Shown piece by piece: positions 31,323 through 40,480 of a stretch of DNA of 64,000 bases. Both the position numbers and the translations under genes were made by a program. The notes beneath the pieces are model-generated. The model worked only from the letters and a program-made list of their open reading frames with translations, did no database searches and was not told where the DNA came from. Every line of letters begins with the position of its first letter. Positions within the stretch are counted from its first letter, which is position 1. Source of the stretch: Feifania hominis (lineage in GTDB: Bacteria > Bacillota > Clostridia > Oscillospirales > Feifaniaceae); assembly GCF_014384765.1 (NCBI RefSeq), contig NZ_JACRSP010000001.1, positions 1-64,000 on the forward strand. The letters run 5' to 3'.

Positions 31323-34300
31323 TGCCGAAGAATCCTGCGATCAAAAAAGTTCTCGTCATCGGCTCGGGCCCGATCGTCATCGGCCAGGCGGCCGAGTTTG
31401 ACTACGCGGGCACACAGGCCTGCCAGTCTCTGCGGGAAGAGGGCATTGAGGTCGTGCTCATCAACTCAAACCCCGCGACCATCATGACCGACCGCCACAT
31501 GGCGGACAAGATCTATGTCGAACCGCTGACCACTGACTTTGTCAAGAGAGTCATCCAAAAGGAGCACCCCGACAGCGTGCTGCCCACGCTCGGCGGCCAG
31601 ACGGGACTCAATCTCGCAATGGAGCTCGCCGACGAGGGCTTTCTCGAGGAGCAGAACGTGCGTCTTCTCGGCACCACGCCCGAGACCATCAAAAAGGCCG
31701 AGGACCGCGAGGCATTCCGTGAGATGATGCTCAAGCTCGGCGAGCCGATTGTCCCCTCCGCCGTCACCGAGACGGTGGAGGATTCGCTGCGCGTCGCGGC
31801 GGAGATCGGCTACCCGGTCATTGTGCGCCCGGCCTACACGCTCGGCGGCACGGGCGGCGGCATCGCCGAGAATGAGCAGCAGCTCGTAGACATCGCGAAG
31901 AACGGCCTGCGCTACTCGCGCGTGAATCAGGTGCTCATCGAGAAGTGCATCTCCGGCTGGAAAGAGATCGAGTACGAGGTCATCCGCGACGGCAAGGGCA
32001 ATGTCATCACCGTCTGCTCGATGGAGAATGTCGATCCGGTCGGCGTGCACACCGGCGACTCCATTGTCGTCGCCCCGGCGCAGACGCTCGCCGACAAGGA
32101 GTACCAGATGCTGCGCACCTCGGCGCTGAACATCATCACCGAACTCGGCATCGAGGGCGGCTGCAACGTGCAGTTCGCGCTCGAGCCGAACAGCTTTGAA
32201 TATGCGGTCATCGAGGTCAACCCCCGCGTGTCGCGCTCGTCGGCTCTCGCCAGTAAGGCCACGGGCTACCCGATCGCGCGCGTCGCCTCCAAAATCGCCA
32301 TCGGCTACGGCCTTGACGAGATTCAAAACGCGGTCACGGGAAAGACTCTCGCCTGCTTCGAGCCGACCATTGACTACTGTGTGGTCAAGTTCCCCAAGTG
32401 GCCCTTTGACAAATTTGTCTACGCCAAGCGCACCCTCGGCACCCAGATGAAAGCGACGGGCGAGGTCATGTCCATCGCCGACAACTTTGAGGCAGCGCTG
32501 ATGAAATCGGTGCGCTCGGCCGAGATCAACTGCATGTACATAAAACTCAAAAAGCTCGACGGGCTCTCGACCGAGCAGCTGCGCGAGAAGGTGCACGAAT
32601 GCGACGACGAGCGCCTGTTCGTCATCGCCGAGTGCATCCGCCGCGGCGTGTCCCTTGAGGAGATTCACGGCGCGACAAAGATTGATCTGTGGTTTTTGCA
32701 TCGCATCGAGAATCTCATCAACATGGAGCGCGCCCTCGCCGACGGCCCGCTGACAAGAGAGAAGTACGACCGGGCCAAGCGCTACGGCTTCCCGGATGCG
32801 GTCATCACCGAGCTCTCGGGCCAGCAGCCGCCCTACCGCAGAAGAGCCTCGTTCAAGACGGTCGACACCTGCGCCGCCGAATTTGAGGCGCAGACCCCCT
32901 ACTACTACTCCACCTGGGACGAGGAGTGCGAGGTCCGGCGCAGCGACCGCAAAAAGGTCATCGTCTTCGGCTCGGGTCCCATCCGCATCGGGCAGGGCAT
33001 CGAGTTTGACTACTGCTCGGTACACTGTGTGTGGTCCGCCAAGGAGATGGGCTACGAGGCCATCATCGTCAACAACAACCCCGAGACGGTGTCGACCGAC
33101 TTTGACACCTCCGACAAGCTCTACTTTGAGCCGCTGACTCCTGAGGACGTGCGCGCCATCGTCGAGGCCGAGCGCCCCGACGGCGCGATCGTGCAGTTCG
33201 GCGGCCAGACGGCGATCAAGCTCGCCGCCCACCTCGAGGGCATGGGCGTGCCGATTCTCGGCACCTCGGCCGAGGACATCGACGCCGCCGAGGACAGAGA
33301 GCGCTTTGATAAAATATTGAGCGACTGCGGCATCGAGCGCCCGGCCGGCGGCACGGTCTTCACCACGGAGGAGGCCGTCGCCATGGCGAACGAACTCAAG
33401 TACCCGGTGCTCGTGCGTCCGTCCTATGTGCTCGGCGGGCAGGGTATGGCCATCGCCTTTTCGGACAGCGACATCCGCGAGTACATGGAGGTCATCAACC
33501 GCGTCAAGCAGGACCACCCGATTCTCGTCGACAAATATCTCATGGGCAAGGAGATCGAGGTCGACGCCATCTGCGACGGGGAGGAAATCCTCATCCCCGG
33601 CATCATGGAGCACATCGAGCGCGCGGGCGTCCACTCGGGCGACTCCATCTCGGTCTACCCGACCCAGACCGTCGCGCAGAAGCACAAGGACATCATCGTC
33701 GACTACACCCGCCGGCTCGCCCGGGCGCTCAACGTGGTGGGCATGGTCAACATCCAGTTCGTCATCTACAACGACGAGGTCTTTGTCATCGAGGTCAACC
33801 CCCGCTCCTCGCGCACCGTGCCCTACATCAGCAAGGTGACGGGCGTGCCGATGGTCGACCTTGCGACCCGCTGCGTGCTCGGGCAGAAGCTCTCCGACTT
33901 CGAGTACGGCACGGGGCTCTACCGCGAGAGCGAGTACATCGCCGTCAAGGTGCCGGTCTTCTCCTTTGAGAAGCTGCACAACGTCGATACCATGCTCGGC
34001 CCCGAGATGAAGTCGACCGGCGAGGTGCTCGGCCTTGCAAAGACGTTCAAGGAGGCGCTCTACAAGGCGCTGCTCGCGGCGGGCTTCAAAATTGCGAAAA
34101 ATGCGGGCGGCGTTCTCATCACCGTGCGCGACCAGGACAAGCAGGAGATGATTCCCATTGCCGACAAGCTCGCGCACATGGGCTTCGAGCTCTATGCGAC
34201 GGGCCGCACGGCAAACGTCTTCAACTACAACATGATCGCCACAAACGCCGTGCGCGGCGCGGACGAACCCGAGCCGAACATCATGACGCTGCTCGAGAGC

Positions 34301-34498
34301 GGCAAGATCGACTACGTCATCAGCACCTCCGCCCACGGCCGTGTGCCCACGAGAAACAGCGTGCAGATCCGCCGCAAGGCGGTGGAGCGCTCGATTCCCT
34401 GCCTGACCTCGGTCGACACCGCGGCGGCTCTGGTTTCGAGCCTGAAAGCGAATCTGGATGTGGAGAACATCGAGATTGTCGACATTACAGAACTGTGA
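31322..34498 (+). CDS. carB: Carbamoyl-phosphate synthase large subunit
   Basis: A 1058-residue subunit with two homologous synthetase halves ([21 protein letters not shown] near residue 7, and a second [15 protein letters not shown] near 550), each with an ATP-grasp domain, and a C-terminal MGS-like allosteric domain (about 930-1058). It makes carbamoyl phosphate from bicarbonate, ammonia and two ATP. Large open frames on the opposite strand here are codon-bias shadows. Confidence 0.97.
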   Translation: MPKNPAIKKVLVIGSGPIVIGQAAEFDYAGTQACQSLREEGIEVVLINSNPATIMTDRHMADKIYVEPLTTDFVKRVIQKEHPDSVLPTLGGQTGLNLAMELADEGFLEEQNVRLLGTTPETIKKAEDREAFREMMLKLGEPIVPSAVTETVEDSLRVAAEIGYPVIVRPAYTLGGTGGGIAENEQQLVDIAKNGLRYSRVNQVLIEKCISGWKEIEYEVIRDGKGNVITVCSMENVDPVGVHTGDSIVVAPAQTLADKEYQMLRTSALNIITELGIEGGCNVQFALEPNSFEYAVIEVNPRVSRSSALASKATGYPIARVASKIAIGYGLDEIQNAVTGKTLACFEPTIDYCVVKFPKWPFDKFVYAKRTLGTQMKATGEVMSIADNFEAALMKSVRSAEINCMYIKLKKLDGLSTEQLREKVHECDDERLFVIAECIRRGVSLEEIHGATKIDLWFLHRIENLINMERALADGPLTREKYDRAKRYGFPDAVITELSGQQPPYRRRASFKTVDTCAAEFEAQTPYYYSTWDEECEVRRSDRKKVIVFGSGPIRIGQGIEFDYCSVHCVWSAKEMGYEAIIVNNNPETVSTDFDTSDKLYFEPLTPEDVRAIVEAERPDGAIVQFGGQTAIKLAAHLEGMGVPILGTSAEDIDAAEDRERFDKILSDCGIERPAGGTVFTTEEAVAMANELKYPVLVRPSYVLGGQGMAIAFSDSDIREYMEVINRVKQDHPILVDKYLMGKEIEVDAICDGEEILIPGIMEHIERAGVHSGDSISVYPTQTVAQKHKDIIVDYTRRLARALNVVGMVNIQFVIYNDEVFVIEVNPRSSRTVPYISKVTGVPMVDLATRCVLGQKLSDFEYGTGLYRESEYIAVKVPVFSFEKLHNVDTMLGPEMKSTGEVLGLAKTFKEALYKALLAAGFKIAKNAGGVLITVRDQDKQEMIPIADKLAHMGFELYATGRTANVFNYNMIATNAVRGADEPEPNIMTLLESGKIDYVISTSAHGRVPTRNSVQIRRKAVERSIPCLTSVDTAAALVSSLKANLDVENIEIVDITEL

Positions 34499-34505
34499 GG
34501 ATGCC

Positions 34506-35273
34506 ATGAGACAAATCTGCAAAATTGTCAAAAAGGAATTTCTGACGCCCGACATCGTCGATCTGCGCTTCTACAGCCAGGAGATCGCCGCGGCCTGCTT
34601 CCCGGGGCAGTTTGTGCACATTCTCTGCTCGCCGGCGCAGGTGCTGCGCCGGCCGATCAGCATCTGTGACGTGGAAGGCGGCGCGGTGCGCGTGCTCTTT
34701 GAGGTGCGCGGCGGCGGCACAGAGTACCTGAGCCGCCTCGAGCCGGGCGACGCCATCGACGTGCTCGGCCCGGTGGGAAACGGCTTTTCCGACGTTCCGC
34801 GCGGGGAGCGTGCGCTCTTTGTCGGCGGCGGCATCGGCATCTTTCCGCTGTTGATGCCCGCGCGCCGCTGCGACAAGACGCCGAGCGTGATTCTCGGCTT
34901 TCGCGATATCTCGCGCGTCGTTCTGGTGGACGATTTCAGAAAGCTCTCGTGCAACCTCTCGGTGATGAGCGACAACGGCTCATTCGGCGAGCGTGGCTTT
35001 GTCACCGACAAGATGGCCGAGATTCTGCGCCGGGGCGAGGCCGACCGGGTCTATGCCTGCGGGCCGAAGGCCATGCTCAAGGCCGTGGCGGAGCTCGCCG
35101 CGCAATACAGCCTGCCCTGTGAGGTCTCCATGGAGGAGCGCATGGGCTGCGGCATTGGGGCATGTCTTGTGTGTGCCTGCGCGGTGCGCCGCGCAAACGG
35201 TGAGCGCGACTATGTCCACGTCTGCAAGGACGGACCGGTATTTGATGCAAGCGAGGTGGACTTTGATGCGTAA
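34506..35273 (+). CDS. pyrK: Dihydroorotate dehydrogenase electron transfer subunit
   Basis: A 255-residue ferredoxin-reductase-like protein that binds FAD and a [2Fe-2S] cluster and passes electrons from PyrD to NAD+. The FAD motif RRPISICD and the NAD-site GGGIGIFPLL are present, and the Fe-S motif is MEERMGCGIGACLVCAC plus a later Cys. The ATG at 34506 is 8 bases after the carB stop, and the gene overlaps pyrD by eight bases. Confidence 0.95.
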   Translation: MRQICKIVKKEFLTPDIVDLRFYSQEIAAACFPGQFVHILCSPAQVLRRPISICDVEGGAVRVLFEVRGGGTEYLSRLEPGDAIDVLGPVGNGFSDVPRGERALFVGGGIGIFPLLMPARRCDKTPSVILGFRDISRVVLVDDFRKLSCNLSVMSDNGSFGERGFVTDKMAEILRRGEADRVYACGPKAMLKAVAELAAQYSLPCEVSMEERMGCGIGACLVCACAVRRANGERDYVHVCKDGPVFDASEVDFDA

Positions 35274-36177
35274 TCAAAAAGTGAACATCGCCGGGGTGGA
35301 GCTGCAAAATCCCATTGTGACGGCCTCCGGCACCTACGGCTTCGGCCGGGAGTACGGCGAATACTACTCGCTCAATGAGCTCGGGGCAATTGCGGTCAAG
35401 GGGCTGACGCTCAAAAAGCGCCTGGGCAATCCGCCGCCGCGCATCGCCGAGACGCCGATGGGGATACTCAACAGCGTGGGGCTTCAAAACCCGGGCGTCG
35501 AGGCCTTTATTCTCGAAGATCTGCCCTTTTTGAAGCAGTTTGACGCCAAGGTGATCGCCAACATTGCCGGCAACTCCATCGAGGACTATGTCGAGATGAC
35601 CCGCATCGTCTCGGCGAGCGAGGTCGACCTCATCGAGGTCAACATCTCCTGCCCGAACGTCAAGGAGGGCGGCGTCGCCTTTGGGACCGACTGCGCCATG
35701 GTCGACAAGGTGGTCTCAGCCGTCAAAAAGGCGGCGAAAAAGCCGGTGATCGTCAAGCTCTCTCCCAACGTTGCGGACATTGCGGCCATCGCCAGAAGCG
35801 CGGTGCAGGCGGGCGCCGATGCGCTCTCGCTGATCAATACGCTGCTCGGCATGAAGATTGACATCAAGACCCGCCGCCCGATTCTCAAAAACAACGTCGG
35901 CGGGCTCTCGGGCCCGGCGGTGCGCCCGGTGGCGGTGCGTATGATCTGGCAGGTGGCAAACGCCGTGGAGGTGCCGATCATCGGCATGGGCGGCGTCGCC
36001 GCCGCCGAGGATGCGGTCGAGATGATGCTCGCGGGTGCGAGCGCCGTCGCCGTGGGAACGGCGAACTTCACCGACCCCTACGCGGCGCTGAACGTCAAGC
36101 GGGGGCTCGAGCGCTACCTCGATGAAAACGGCATAGACGACGTGCGCGAGCTCATCGGCGCCGTTGAGCCCTACTGA
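35266..36177 (+). CDS. pyrD: Dihydroorotate dehydrogenase B, catalytic subunit
   Basis: A 303-residue FMN protein of the NAD-dependent class 1B, with catalytic Cys in NISCPNVKEGG, an IAGNSIEDY segment and the phosphate-binding IGMGGVAAAEDA. It works with PyrK. The ATG at 35266 follows GAGGTGGA and overlaps the pyrK stop. Confidence 0.95.
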   Translation: MRNQKVNIAGVELQNPIVTASGTYGFGREYGEYYSLNELGAIAVKGLTLKKRLGNPPPRIAETPMGILNSVGLQNPGVEAFILEDLPFLKQFDAKVIANIAGNSIEDYVEMTRIVSASEVDLIEVNISCPNVKEGGVAFGTDCAMVDKVVSAVKKAAKKPVIVKLSPNVADIAAIARSAVQAGADALSLINTLLGMKIDIKTRRPILKNNVGGLSGPAVRPVAVRMIWQVANAVEVPIIGMGGVAAAEDAVEMMLAGASAVAVGTANFTDPYAALNVKRGLERYLDENGIDDVRELIGAVEPY

Positions 36178-36189
36178 CGGAGGGGCGGT

Positions 36190-36852
36190 ATGACGAGACT
36201 GTATCTGGTACGCCACGCGGAGGCCGAGGGGAACCATCTGCGCATCTTCCACGGCCAGACTGACGGCAAAATCACCGAGCGGGGGAAAAAACAACTGGAA
36301 TTGCTTCGCGAGCGCATGGCGGGCGAGCCGATCGACGTGATCTGGTCAAGTCCGCTGTCGCGCGCCTACGACACGGCGGTGGCCATTCGCGGCGCGCGCG
36401 AGCTGCCCATCCACACCGACCCCGGCCTGATGGAGATCAACGGTGGCCGGTGGGAGGGCATGCACTGGAAAGATCTCGACGGCGCCTACCCCGAGGAGTC
36501 GAAAAAGTGGAATGTGAGCGCGGCTGACGTGCGTCTGCCGGGCGGCGAATCCATCGGGGAGCTGCGCGAGCGCGTCGAGCGAACGCTCGGGCGTATCATC
36601 CGCGAAAATGTGGGAAAGAATATAGCAGTCGCCTGCCACGGCACGCCGATTAAAATCATGATGACGCTCTACAGCGGTCTGCCGCTTGCGCGCATGGGGG
36701 AGATTGCCTGGTACGACAACACCGCCGTCTCGATTGTGGATTTTGACGGCGACATGGCGCCCCACGTTGTGCTCGCCGGCGACAGCAGCCACCTCGGCGA
36801 GTGGGAGACCATTACAAAGCAGAGATGGTTTCGCGAAAACACCATGGACTGA
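36190..36852 (+). CDS. Histidine phosphatase family protein
   Basis: A 220-residue member of the phosphoglycerate mutase-like family. The catalytic LVRHAEAEGN motif is at residues 5-14 and a second His lies in VACHGTPIK. The substrate is unknown; alpha-ribazole phosphatase or a sugar phosphatase are possible. It follows pyrD by 12 bases with a GGAGGGGCGG site and is probably the last gene of the pyr transcript. Confidence 0.88.
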   Translation: MTRLYLVRHAEAEGNHLRIFHGQTDGKITERGKKQLELLRERMAGEPIDVIWSSPLSRAYDTAVAIRGARELPIHTDPGLMEINGGRWEGMHWKDLDGAYPEESKKWNVSAADVRLPGGESIGELRERVERTLGRIIRENVGKNIAVACHGTPIKIMMTLYSGLPLARMGEIAWYDNTAVSIVDFDGDMAPHVVLAGDSSHLGEWETITKQRWFRENTMD

Positions 36853-36855
36853 CGG

Positions 36856-36884
36856 TTGACAACGCCGGGCAAAACGATTAGAAT
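36856..36884 (+). promoter_or_regulatory. Sigma-A promoter of the DUF1292 gene
   Basis: TTGACA at 36856-36861 and TAGAAT at 36879-36884 are separated by 17 bases, starting 3 bases after the previous stop codon and 34 bases before the DUF1292 start. Confidence 0.82.
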
Positions 36885-36918
36885 TTCTACAAACAACATC
36901 GAGAAGAGGAGCGATTTC

Positions 36919-37215
36919 ATGTCTGACGCTTTTGACGGTACCCTGGTCACCCTGCTCGACGAGGACGGAAACGAGCGGGAATTTGAACATGTCGATACAC
37001 TGGAGACCGACGGCGAGACCTATGTCGCGCTGATTCCGACGTTTGACGACCCCCAGAGCTTTGTCGAGTCCGACGGGGAGCTGGTCATTCTCAAAGTCGT
37101 CGAGGACGAAAACGGGGAGGAGATCCTCTCAACCATCGACGACGAGGAGGAGTTTGACCGGGTCGCCGGGCAGTTTCAGAGCCGTCTGGAAGACGATTTT
37201 GAAATTTTGAGCTGA
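36919..37215 (+). CDS. DUF1292 domain-containing protein
   Basis: A 98-residue, strongly acidic protein with the DUF1292 pattern (ITLLDEDGNEREFEHVDTLE-like N-terminus, YVALIP and an EENGEEIL segment). The family is common in Firmicutes, often near ruvX/yqgF, and its role is unknown. The ATG at 36919 follows AAGAGGAG. It has its own promoter and no clear terminator before the 6S RNA candidate. Confidence 0.88.
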   Translation: MSDAFDGTLVTLLDEDGNEREFEHVDTLETDGETYVALIPTFDDPQSFVESDGELVILKVVEDENGEEILSTIDDEEEFDRVAGQFQSRLEDDFEILS

Positions 37216-37254
37216 TTTCCAAAATGTAGCGGAGCAATTTTGAGCACTTCGTGA

Positions 37255-37260
37255 TATACT
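37255..37260 (+). promoter_or_regulatory. -10 element of the 6S RNA candidate
   Basis: TATACT lies about 7 bases before the likely RNA start. No good -35 box is seen at the proper distance, so the promoter is only half supported. Confidence 0.4.
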
Positions 37261-37266
37261 AACAGT

Positions 37267-37470
37267 AGACCGAAAGGCACCCTGCTGGGTTCGTGAATGC
37301 GCTATAAAATACCTACAAAGTTCATACGGGAATGATGCTCCGTCGGTGGGATGCAGACCTCCCGCTTTCATGCGGATGCAGGGAGCGCGAAACCGATGGG
37401 CGAATGCCCACCTGCAATTATGCAGGGTTATTTTTAGCGCACACGGCTTTGGCGGGGGTAACAAGAGAAA
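37267..37470 (+). ncRNA. ssrS: Probable 6S RNA
   Basis: This ~200-base non-coding stretch folds by eye into a rod. A closing stem pairs GCGCTATAAAATA (37300-37312) with TTATTTTTAGCGC (37428-37440). A large central bubble has small hairpins on its 3' side (TGGGCGAATGCCCA and CCTGCAATTATGCAGG). A terminal stem pairs CCGTCGGT (37340-37347) with ACCGATGG (37391-37398). That is the 6S RNA layout, and sequence pieces such as AAGTTCATACGGGAATGATG and GATGCAGACCTCCCG look like clostridial 6S. 6S RNA mimics an open promoter and holds sigma-A RNA polymerase. A strong terminator follows. The identification is from structure and memory, without a covariance search. Confidence 0.6.
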
Positions 37471-37472
37471 CC

Positions 37473-37491
37473 AGAGGGGCGGCGCCCCTCT
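37473..37491 (+). terminator. Short hairpin before the main 6S terminator
   Basis: The arms AGAGGGGC and GCCCCTCT (37473-37480, 37484-37491) pair perfectly with a 3-base loop, but no T run follows. It may mark the 3' end of the mature RNA. Confidence 0.5.
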
Positions 37492-37497
37492 AAGCCC

Positions 37498-37536
37498 AAA
37501 ACAAAAGCCCCCGCGAGAGCGGGGGCTTTTGTTTTG
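37498..37536 (+). terminator. Terminator downstream of the 6S RNA candidate
   Basis: A 17-bp stem (37498-37514 with 37519-37535) with a GAGA loop has A-rich left and T-rich right flanks. It can terminate in both directions. Confidence 0.92.
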
Positions 37537-37554
37537 AGATGGGCCAGGTATCAT

Positions 37555-37592
37555 TTGAAAATAAAATAAGCCTCTCCGACAGGAGAGGCTTA
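37555..37592 (-). terminator. Terminator of rpmB
   Basis: A perfect 10-bp stem (37568-37577 with 37582-37591). Read on the minus strand, it is followed by ATTTTATTTTC. Confidence 0.88.
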
Positions 37593-37607
37593 CGTTGCCT
37601 TTTCCGA

Positions 37608-37796
37608 TTATACGGCGCGAGTCACCTTGCCCGAACGAAGGCATCTGGTGCAAGCGTAGATATATTTCGGCGAGCCTGCAACAACGGCTTTGACTCGTTT
37701 GACATTGGGCTTCCAGGTGCGATTGCTTCTTCTGTGGGAGTGGGAGACCTTAATCCCGAAGACGACACCCTTGCCGCACACGTCGCATTTAGCCAT
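37608..37796 (-). CDS. rpmB: Ribosomal protein L28
   Basis: A 62-residue L28 protein with the MAKCDVCGKGVVFGIKVSHS start and a second Cys pair (CTRCLRSGKV), giving a zinc-binding CxxC/CxxC form. It belongs to the large ribosomal subunit. It is convergent with the 6S RNA candidate. Confidence 0.96.
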   Translation of the reverse strand: MAKCDVCGKGVVFGIKVSHSHRRSNRTWKPNVKRVKAVVAGSPKYIYACTRCLRSGKVTRAV

Positions 37797-37927
37797 AACA
37801 GTACACCTCCCCGGACAACAATTGCCGCTTCTTTTTTAGTGCAACTAATATTCTAACAAACATCCCCGCCAAAAGCAAGTACTTTTTCAGAAAAGCTTGC
37901 GCCCCGCGCGGGCGGAAAAAGCCGCTT

Positions 37928-38200
37928 TCAATGCCCCTGCGCCCCGGTGAGATACCGCTCGCTCACCGCCGCCGCGCAGCTCATACAGACCTTGCCGCAA
38001 TCGAGCGCTATACTCTGCGCCGAATCGGCGATTCGCCTGTGGCAGACCTGACAGTAGCGCTCCGCCGGCTCCACGGTGATGCGCCCCTCGTCGACGGTGA
38101 TCGCCACCATCGCGCCGTTCTCAATACCCGCGCTGCGCCGAAAATCGATCGGCAGAACGAACCGTCCCAGCTCGTCCACCTTTCGCAGACAACTCTTCAA
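37928..38200 (-). CDS. AbrB/SpoVT-family transition-state regulator with zinc-binding tail
   Basis: A 90-residue protein. The N-terminal half is an AbrB swapped-hairpin DNA-binding domain (RKVDELGRFVLPIDFRRSAGI). The C-terminal part has four cysteines (CQVC and CMSC), likely one zinc site, replacing the multimerisation domain of B. subtilis AbrB. Relatives regulate stationary-phase and sporulation genes. It is divergent from an XRE regulator, with an inverted repeat between. Confidence 0.88.
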   Translation of the reverse strand: MKSCLRKVDELGRFVLPIDFRRSAGIENGAMVAITVDEGRITVEPAERYCQVCHRRIADSAQSIALDCGKVCMSCAAAVSERYLTGAQGH

Positions 38201-38233
38201 GAGAATCCCCCCATATAACTGATATGTACTATT

Positions 38234-38279
38234 CTATACGATCAAAAGTGACTTTACAAGCATATATTGCTTCGTATAG
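38234..38279. promoter_or_regulatory. Inverted repeat between AbrB-like and XRE genes
   Basis: The 8-bp arms CTATACGA (38234-38241) and TCGTATAG (38272-38279) are separated by 30 AT-rich bases in the 164-bp divergent gap. It is a possible operator, or two half-sites, for one of the flanking regulators. Confidence 0.45.
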
Positions 38280-38364
38280 ATGATAATTTTATCATTTTTA
38301 AGAAGTGGATGAATGACCGGTTTTGCCATAGACTAATACCAACGAAAGACATAGGGGTATTGTT

Positions 38365-38589
38365 ATGCAAGAGCGGTTTAAAACAAAATACAGAACGCTT
38401 GGCCTCAACATTGCGTACTTTCGCAAACAAAAGGGGTGGACGCAGGAGGATCTGGCCGAGCACTCGAGAATTGACCGTTCGAGCATCAGCAAGACGGAGA
38501 TCGCCTGGTCGGGTACCAGTCTGGATACGGTTTTCGCAATTGCCGAGGCGTTGGAAGTGCCGGTTTCCAAGCTCTTTGAGGAGCGTTAG
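38365..38589 (+). CDS. XRE family helix-turn-helix regulator
   Basis: A 74-residue single-domain protein with the XRE helix-turn-helix (NIAYFRKQKGWTQEDLAEHS, then SSISKTE). A SinR-like DNA-binding domain without an effector domain. It is divergent from the AbrB-like gene, which suggests mutual or shared regulation. Targets are unknown. Confidence 0.88.
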   Translation: MQERFKTKYRTLGLNIAYFRKQKGWTQEDLAEHSRIDRSSISKTEIAWSGTSLDTVFAIAEALEVPVSKLFEER

Positions 38590-38721
38590 AGAGAGATCGT
38601 GAAAAAATCATGGTCTCTCTTTTGTTTTGTCCCTGTAAAAAAAGCCGCGCCGCTATTCTTTAATCGGCCCTTTTGTGTTAGAATAAACTCAGCAGACAAA
38701 CTGTCTAACAGGGGGTGCCAC

Positions 38722-39675
38722 ATGGCAAAGCGCTACAATGTCCTGCTTGAGGATTTCATCAGGGAGTTTTCCCTTGAGACCATTCACATGCCCGAGGGGG
38801 GCGAGAAAAACCGCATCTACAGCCCCGACGTCAACCGCCCGGGGCTTCAGCTCGTCGGGTTTTTCGACTATTTTGACAACGAGCGCCTGCAGGTGCTCGG
38901 CAACGTTGAGACGAGCTTTCTCTCGGGGCTCTCCTCCGATCAGATCACACAGAGCGCCGATCTGCTCTTTTCCAAGAAAGTGCCGGCGGTGATCATCGCG
39001 CGCGAGCTCGACGTCATGCCCGAGCTTCTCGAGGCGGCTGTCAAATATGGCGTGCCGCTTCTGCGCACAAAGGACTCGACTTCGTTTTTCATCTCGGCGG
39101 CCGTCGCATTTTTAAACCTGCATCTCGCACCGCGCATCACGCGCCACGGCGTGCTGGTGGAGGTCTTCGGCGAGGGCGTGCTGCTGCTCGGTGAGAGCGG
39201 CGTCGGCAAGAGCGAGACCGCGGTGGAACTCATCAAGAGGGGGCACCGCCTCATCGCCGACGACGCGGTCGAGATCAAGCGGGTCTCGGCGAAGAGCCTG
39301 GTCGGCACCGCGCCCGAGAACATCCGCCACTTCATCGAGCTGCGCGGCATCGGCGTGGTCGATGTGCGGCGCCTGTTCGGCATGGGCGCGATCAAGCTCA
39401 GCGAGAAGATCGACCTTGTCATTCAGCTCGAAATCTGGAATGAGAAAAAGGCCTACGACCGCCTCGGCATGGACAATGAGATGATCGACATCCTCGGCAT
39501 CGAGGTGCCGGTGCTGACCATTCCCGTGCGCCCGGGCAGAAATCTCGCACTCGTCATCGAGGTGGCGGCCATGAACAACCGCCAGAAGAAAATGGGCTAC
39601 AACGCGGCCAAGGAACTCAACGACCGCCTGATCAAGAGCATGATGGAGCAGAAGAGAGAGGAAGAGGAGAACTGA
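38722..39675 (+). CDS. hprK: HPr kinase/phosphorylase
   Basis: A 317-residue bifunctional enzyme that phosphorylates Ser46 of HPr and reverses it, controlling carbon catabolite repression. The Walker A GESGVGKS is at 157-164, followed by HRLIADDAVEIKR and the family signature IRHFIELRGIGVVDVRRLFG. The ATG at 38722 follows GGGGGTG; the longer upstream frame is not needed. It heads a dense gene string to whiA and dnaE. It links to the uronate cluster only in that such clusters are usually under catabolite control; no cre site was found. Confidence 0.96.
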   Translation: MAKRYNVLLEDFIREFSLETIHMPEGGEKNRIYSPDVNRPGLQLVGFFDYFDNERLQVLGNVETSFLSGLSSDQITQSADLLFSKKVPAVIIARELDVMPELLEAAVKYGVPLLRTKDSTSFFISAAVAFLNLHLAPRITRHGVLVEVFGEGVLLLGESGVGKSETAVELIKRGHRLIADDAVEIKRVSAKSLVGTAPENIRHFIELRGIGVVDVRRLFGMGAIKLSEKIDLVIQLEIWNEKKAYDRLGMDNEMIDILGIEVPVLTIPVRPGRNLALVIEVAAMNNRQKKMGYNAAKELNDRLIKSMMEQKREEEEN

Positions 39676-40406
39676 TGTACGAGATCAAAACCGACATTCA
39701 CACCCACACCATCGAGAGCCGCCACGCCTACTGCACCATCGGCGAGTATGTCGCCCAGGCGAAGAAAATCGGCGTCGAGCTCGTCGGCATGACCGACCAC
39801 GGCCCGGCCATGGGCGGCGCGCCCCACTTCTACTACTTTCTCAATCTGTCCGCCATTCCCCACATGGTCGACGGCGTCTGGATTCTCAAGGGCGCCGAGG
39901 CAAATGTAATCGACTTTGAGGGCAACGTCGACCTCGAGGACCGCATTCTGAAAAAGCTCGATGTGGTCATCGCCTCCATGCACGAGTCGGTCATCATCCC
40001 CGGCACGATGGAGGATCACACCAACGCCTATCTCAACATCGTACACAATCCGCTGATCGACGTCATCGGCCACAGCGGCAACCCGAATTTCAAATACGAC
40101 TACGAGCGTGTCATCGCCGAGTGCGCAAAGTACGACACCATCGTCGAGATCAACAACCACTCCTTTGAGTTTCGCCGCGGCAGCGCCGCGAACTGCAAGG
40201 AGATCGCGCGGCTGTGCAAAAAGTACGGCACCTACATCGCCGTCAACTCCGACGCCCACTTCTACACCGAGATGGGCGTCTACGGCAATTCCATCGAGGT
40301 GCTCGAGGAGCTCGACTTCCCCGAGGAGAAGATCATCAACCGAAACGCCCGTGTGCTTCTCGACTTTCTCTCGAAGAAAAAGGGCATCCGTTTCACCGGC
40401 GAATAG
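39675..40406 (+). CDS. PHP domain metal-dependent phosphatase (YcdX-like)
   Basis: A 243-residue PHP-domain hydrolase with DIHTHT near residue 7, MTDHGP near 39, an ASMHES and HSGNP region and a final NSDAHFY, which together form the multi-metal site of YcdX-type phosphatases. The substrate is unknown. Its ATG overlaps the hprK stop by one base. Confidence 0.9.
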   Translation: MYEIKTDIHTHTIESRHAYCTIGEYVAQAKKIGVELVGMTDHGPAMGGAPHFYYFLNLSAIPHMVDGVWILKGAEANVIDFEGNVDLEDRILKKLDVVIASMHESVIIPGTMEDHTNAYLNIVHNPLIDVIGHSGNPNFKYDYERVIAECAKYDTIVEINNHSFEFRRGSAANCKEIARLCKKYGTYIAVNSDAHFYTEMGVYGNSIEVLEELDFPEEKIINRNARVLLDFLSKKKGIRFTGE

Positions 40407-40480
40407 TTTGCGATTTTTTCGAGTAACATAGCATCATGGGCGGCGCTCGCCACCAAATTCCGCGCCGCGAGGGGGAAGAC

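Noticed and set aside
31466..34555. A 1029-codon open frame on the minus strand across carB
   Set aside because: The plus strand encodes an unmistakable CarB. Long antisense frames in this GC-rich genome come from codon bias; the translation has no domain logic.
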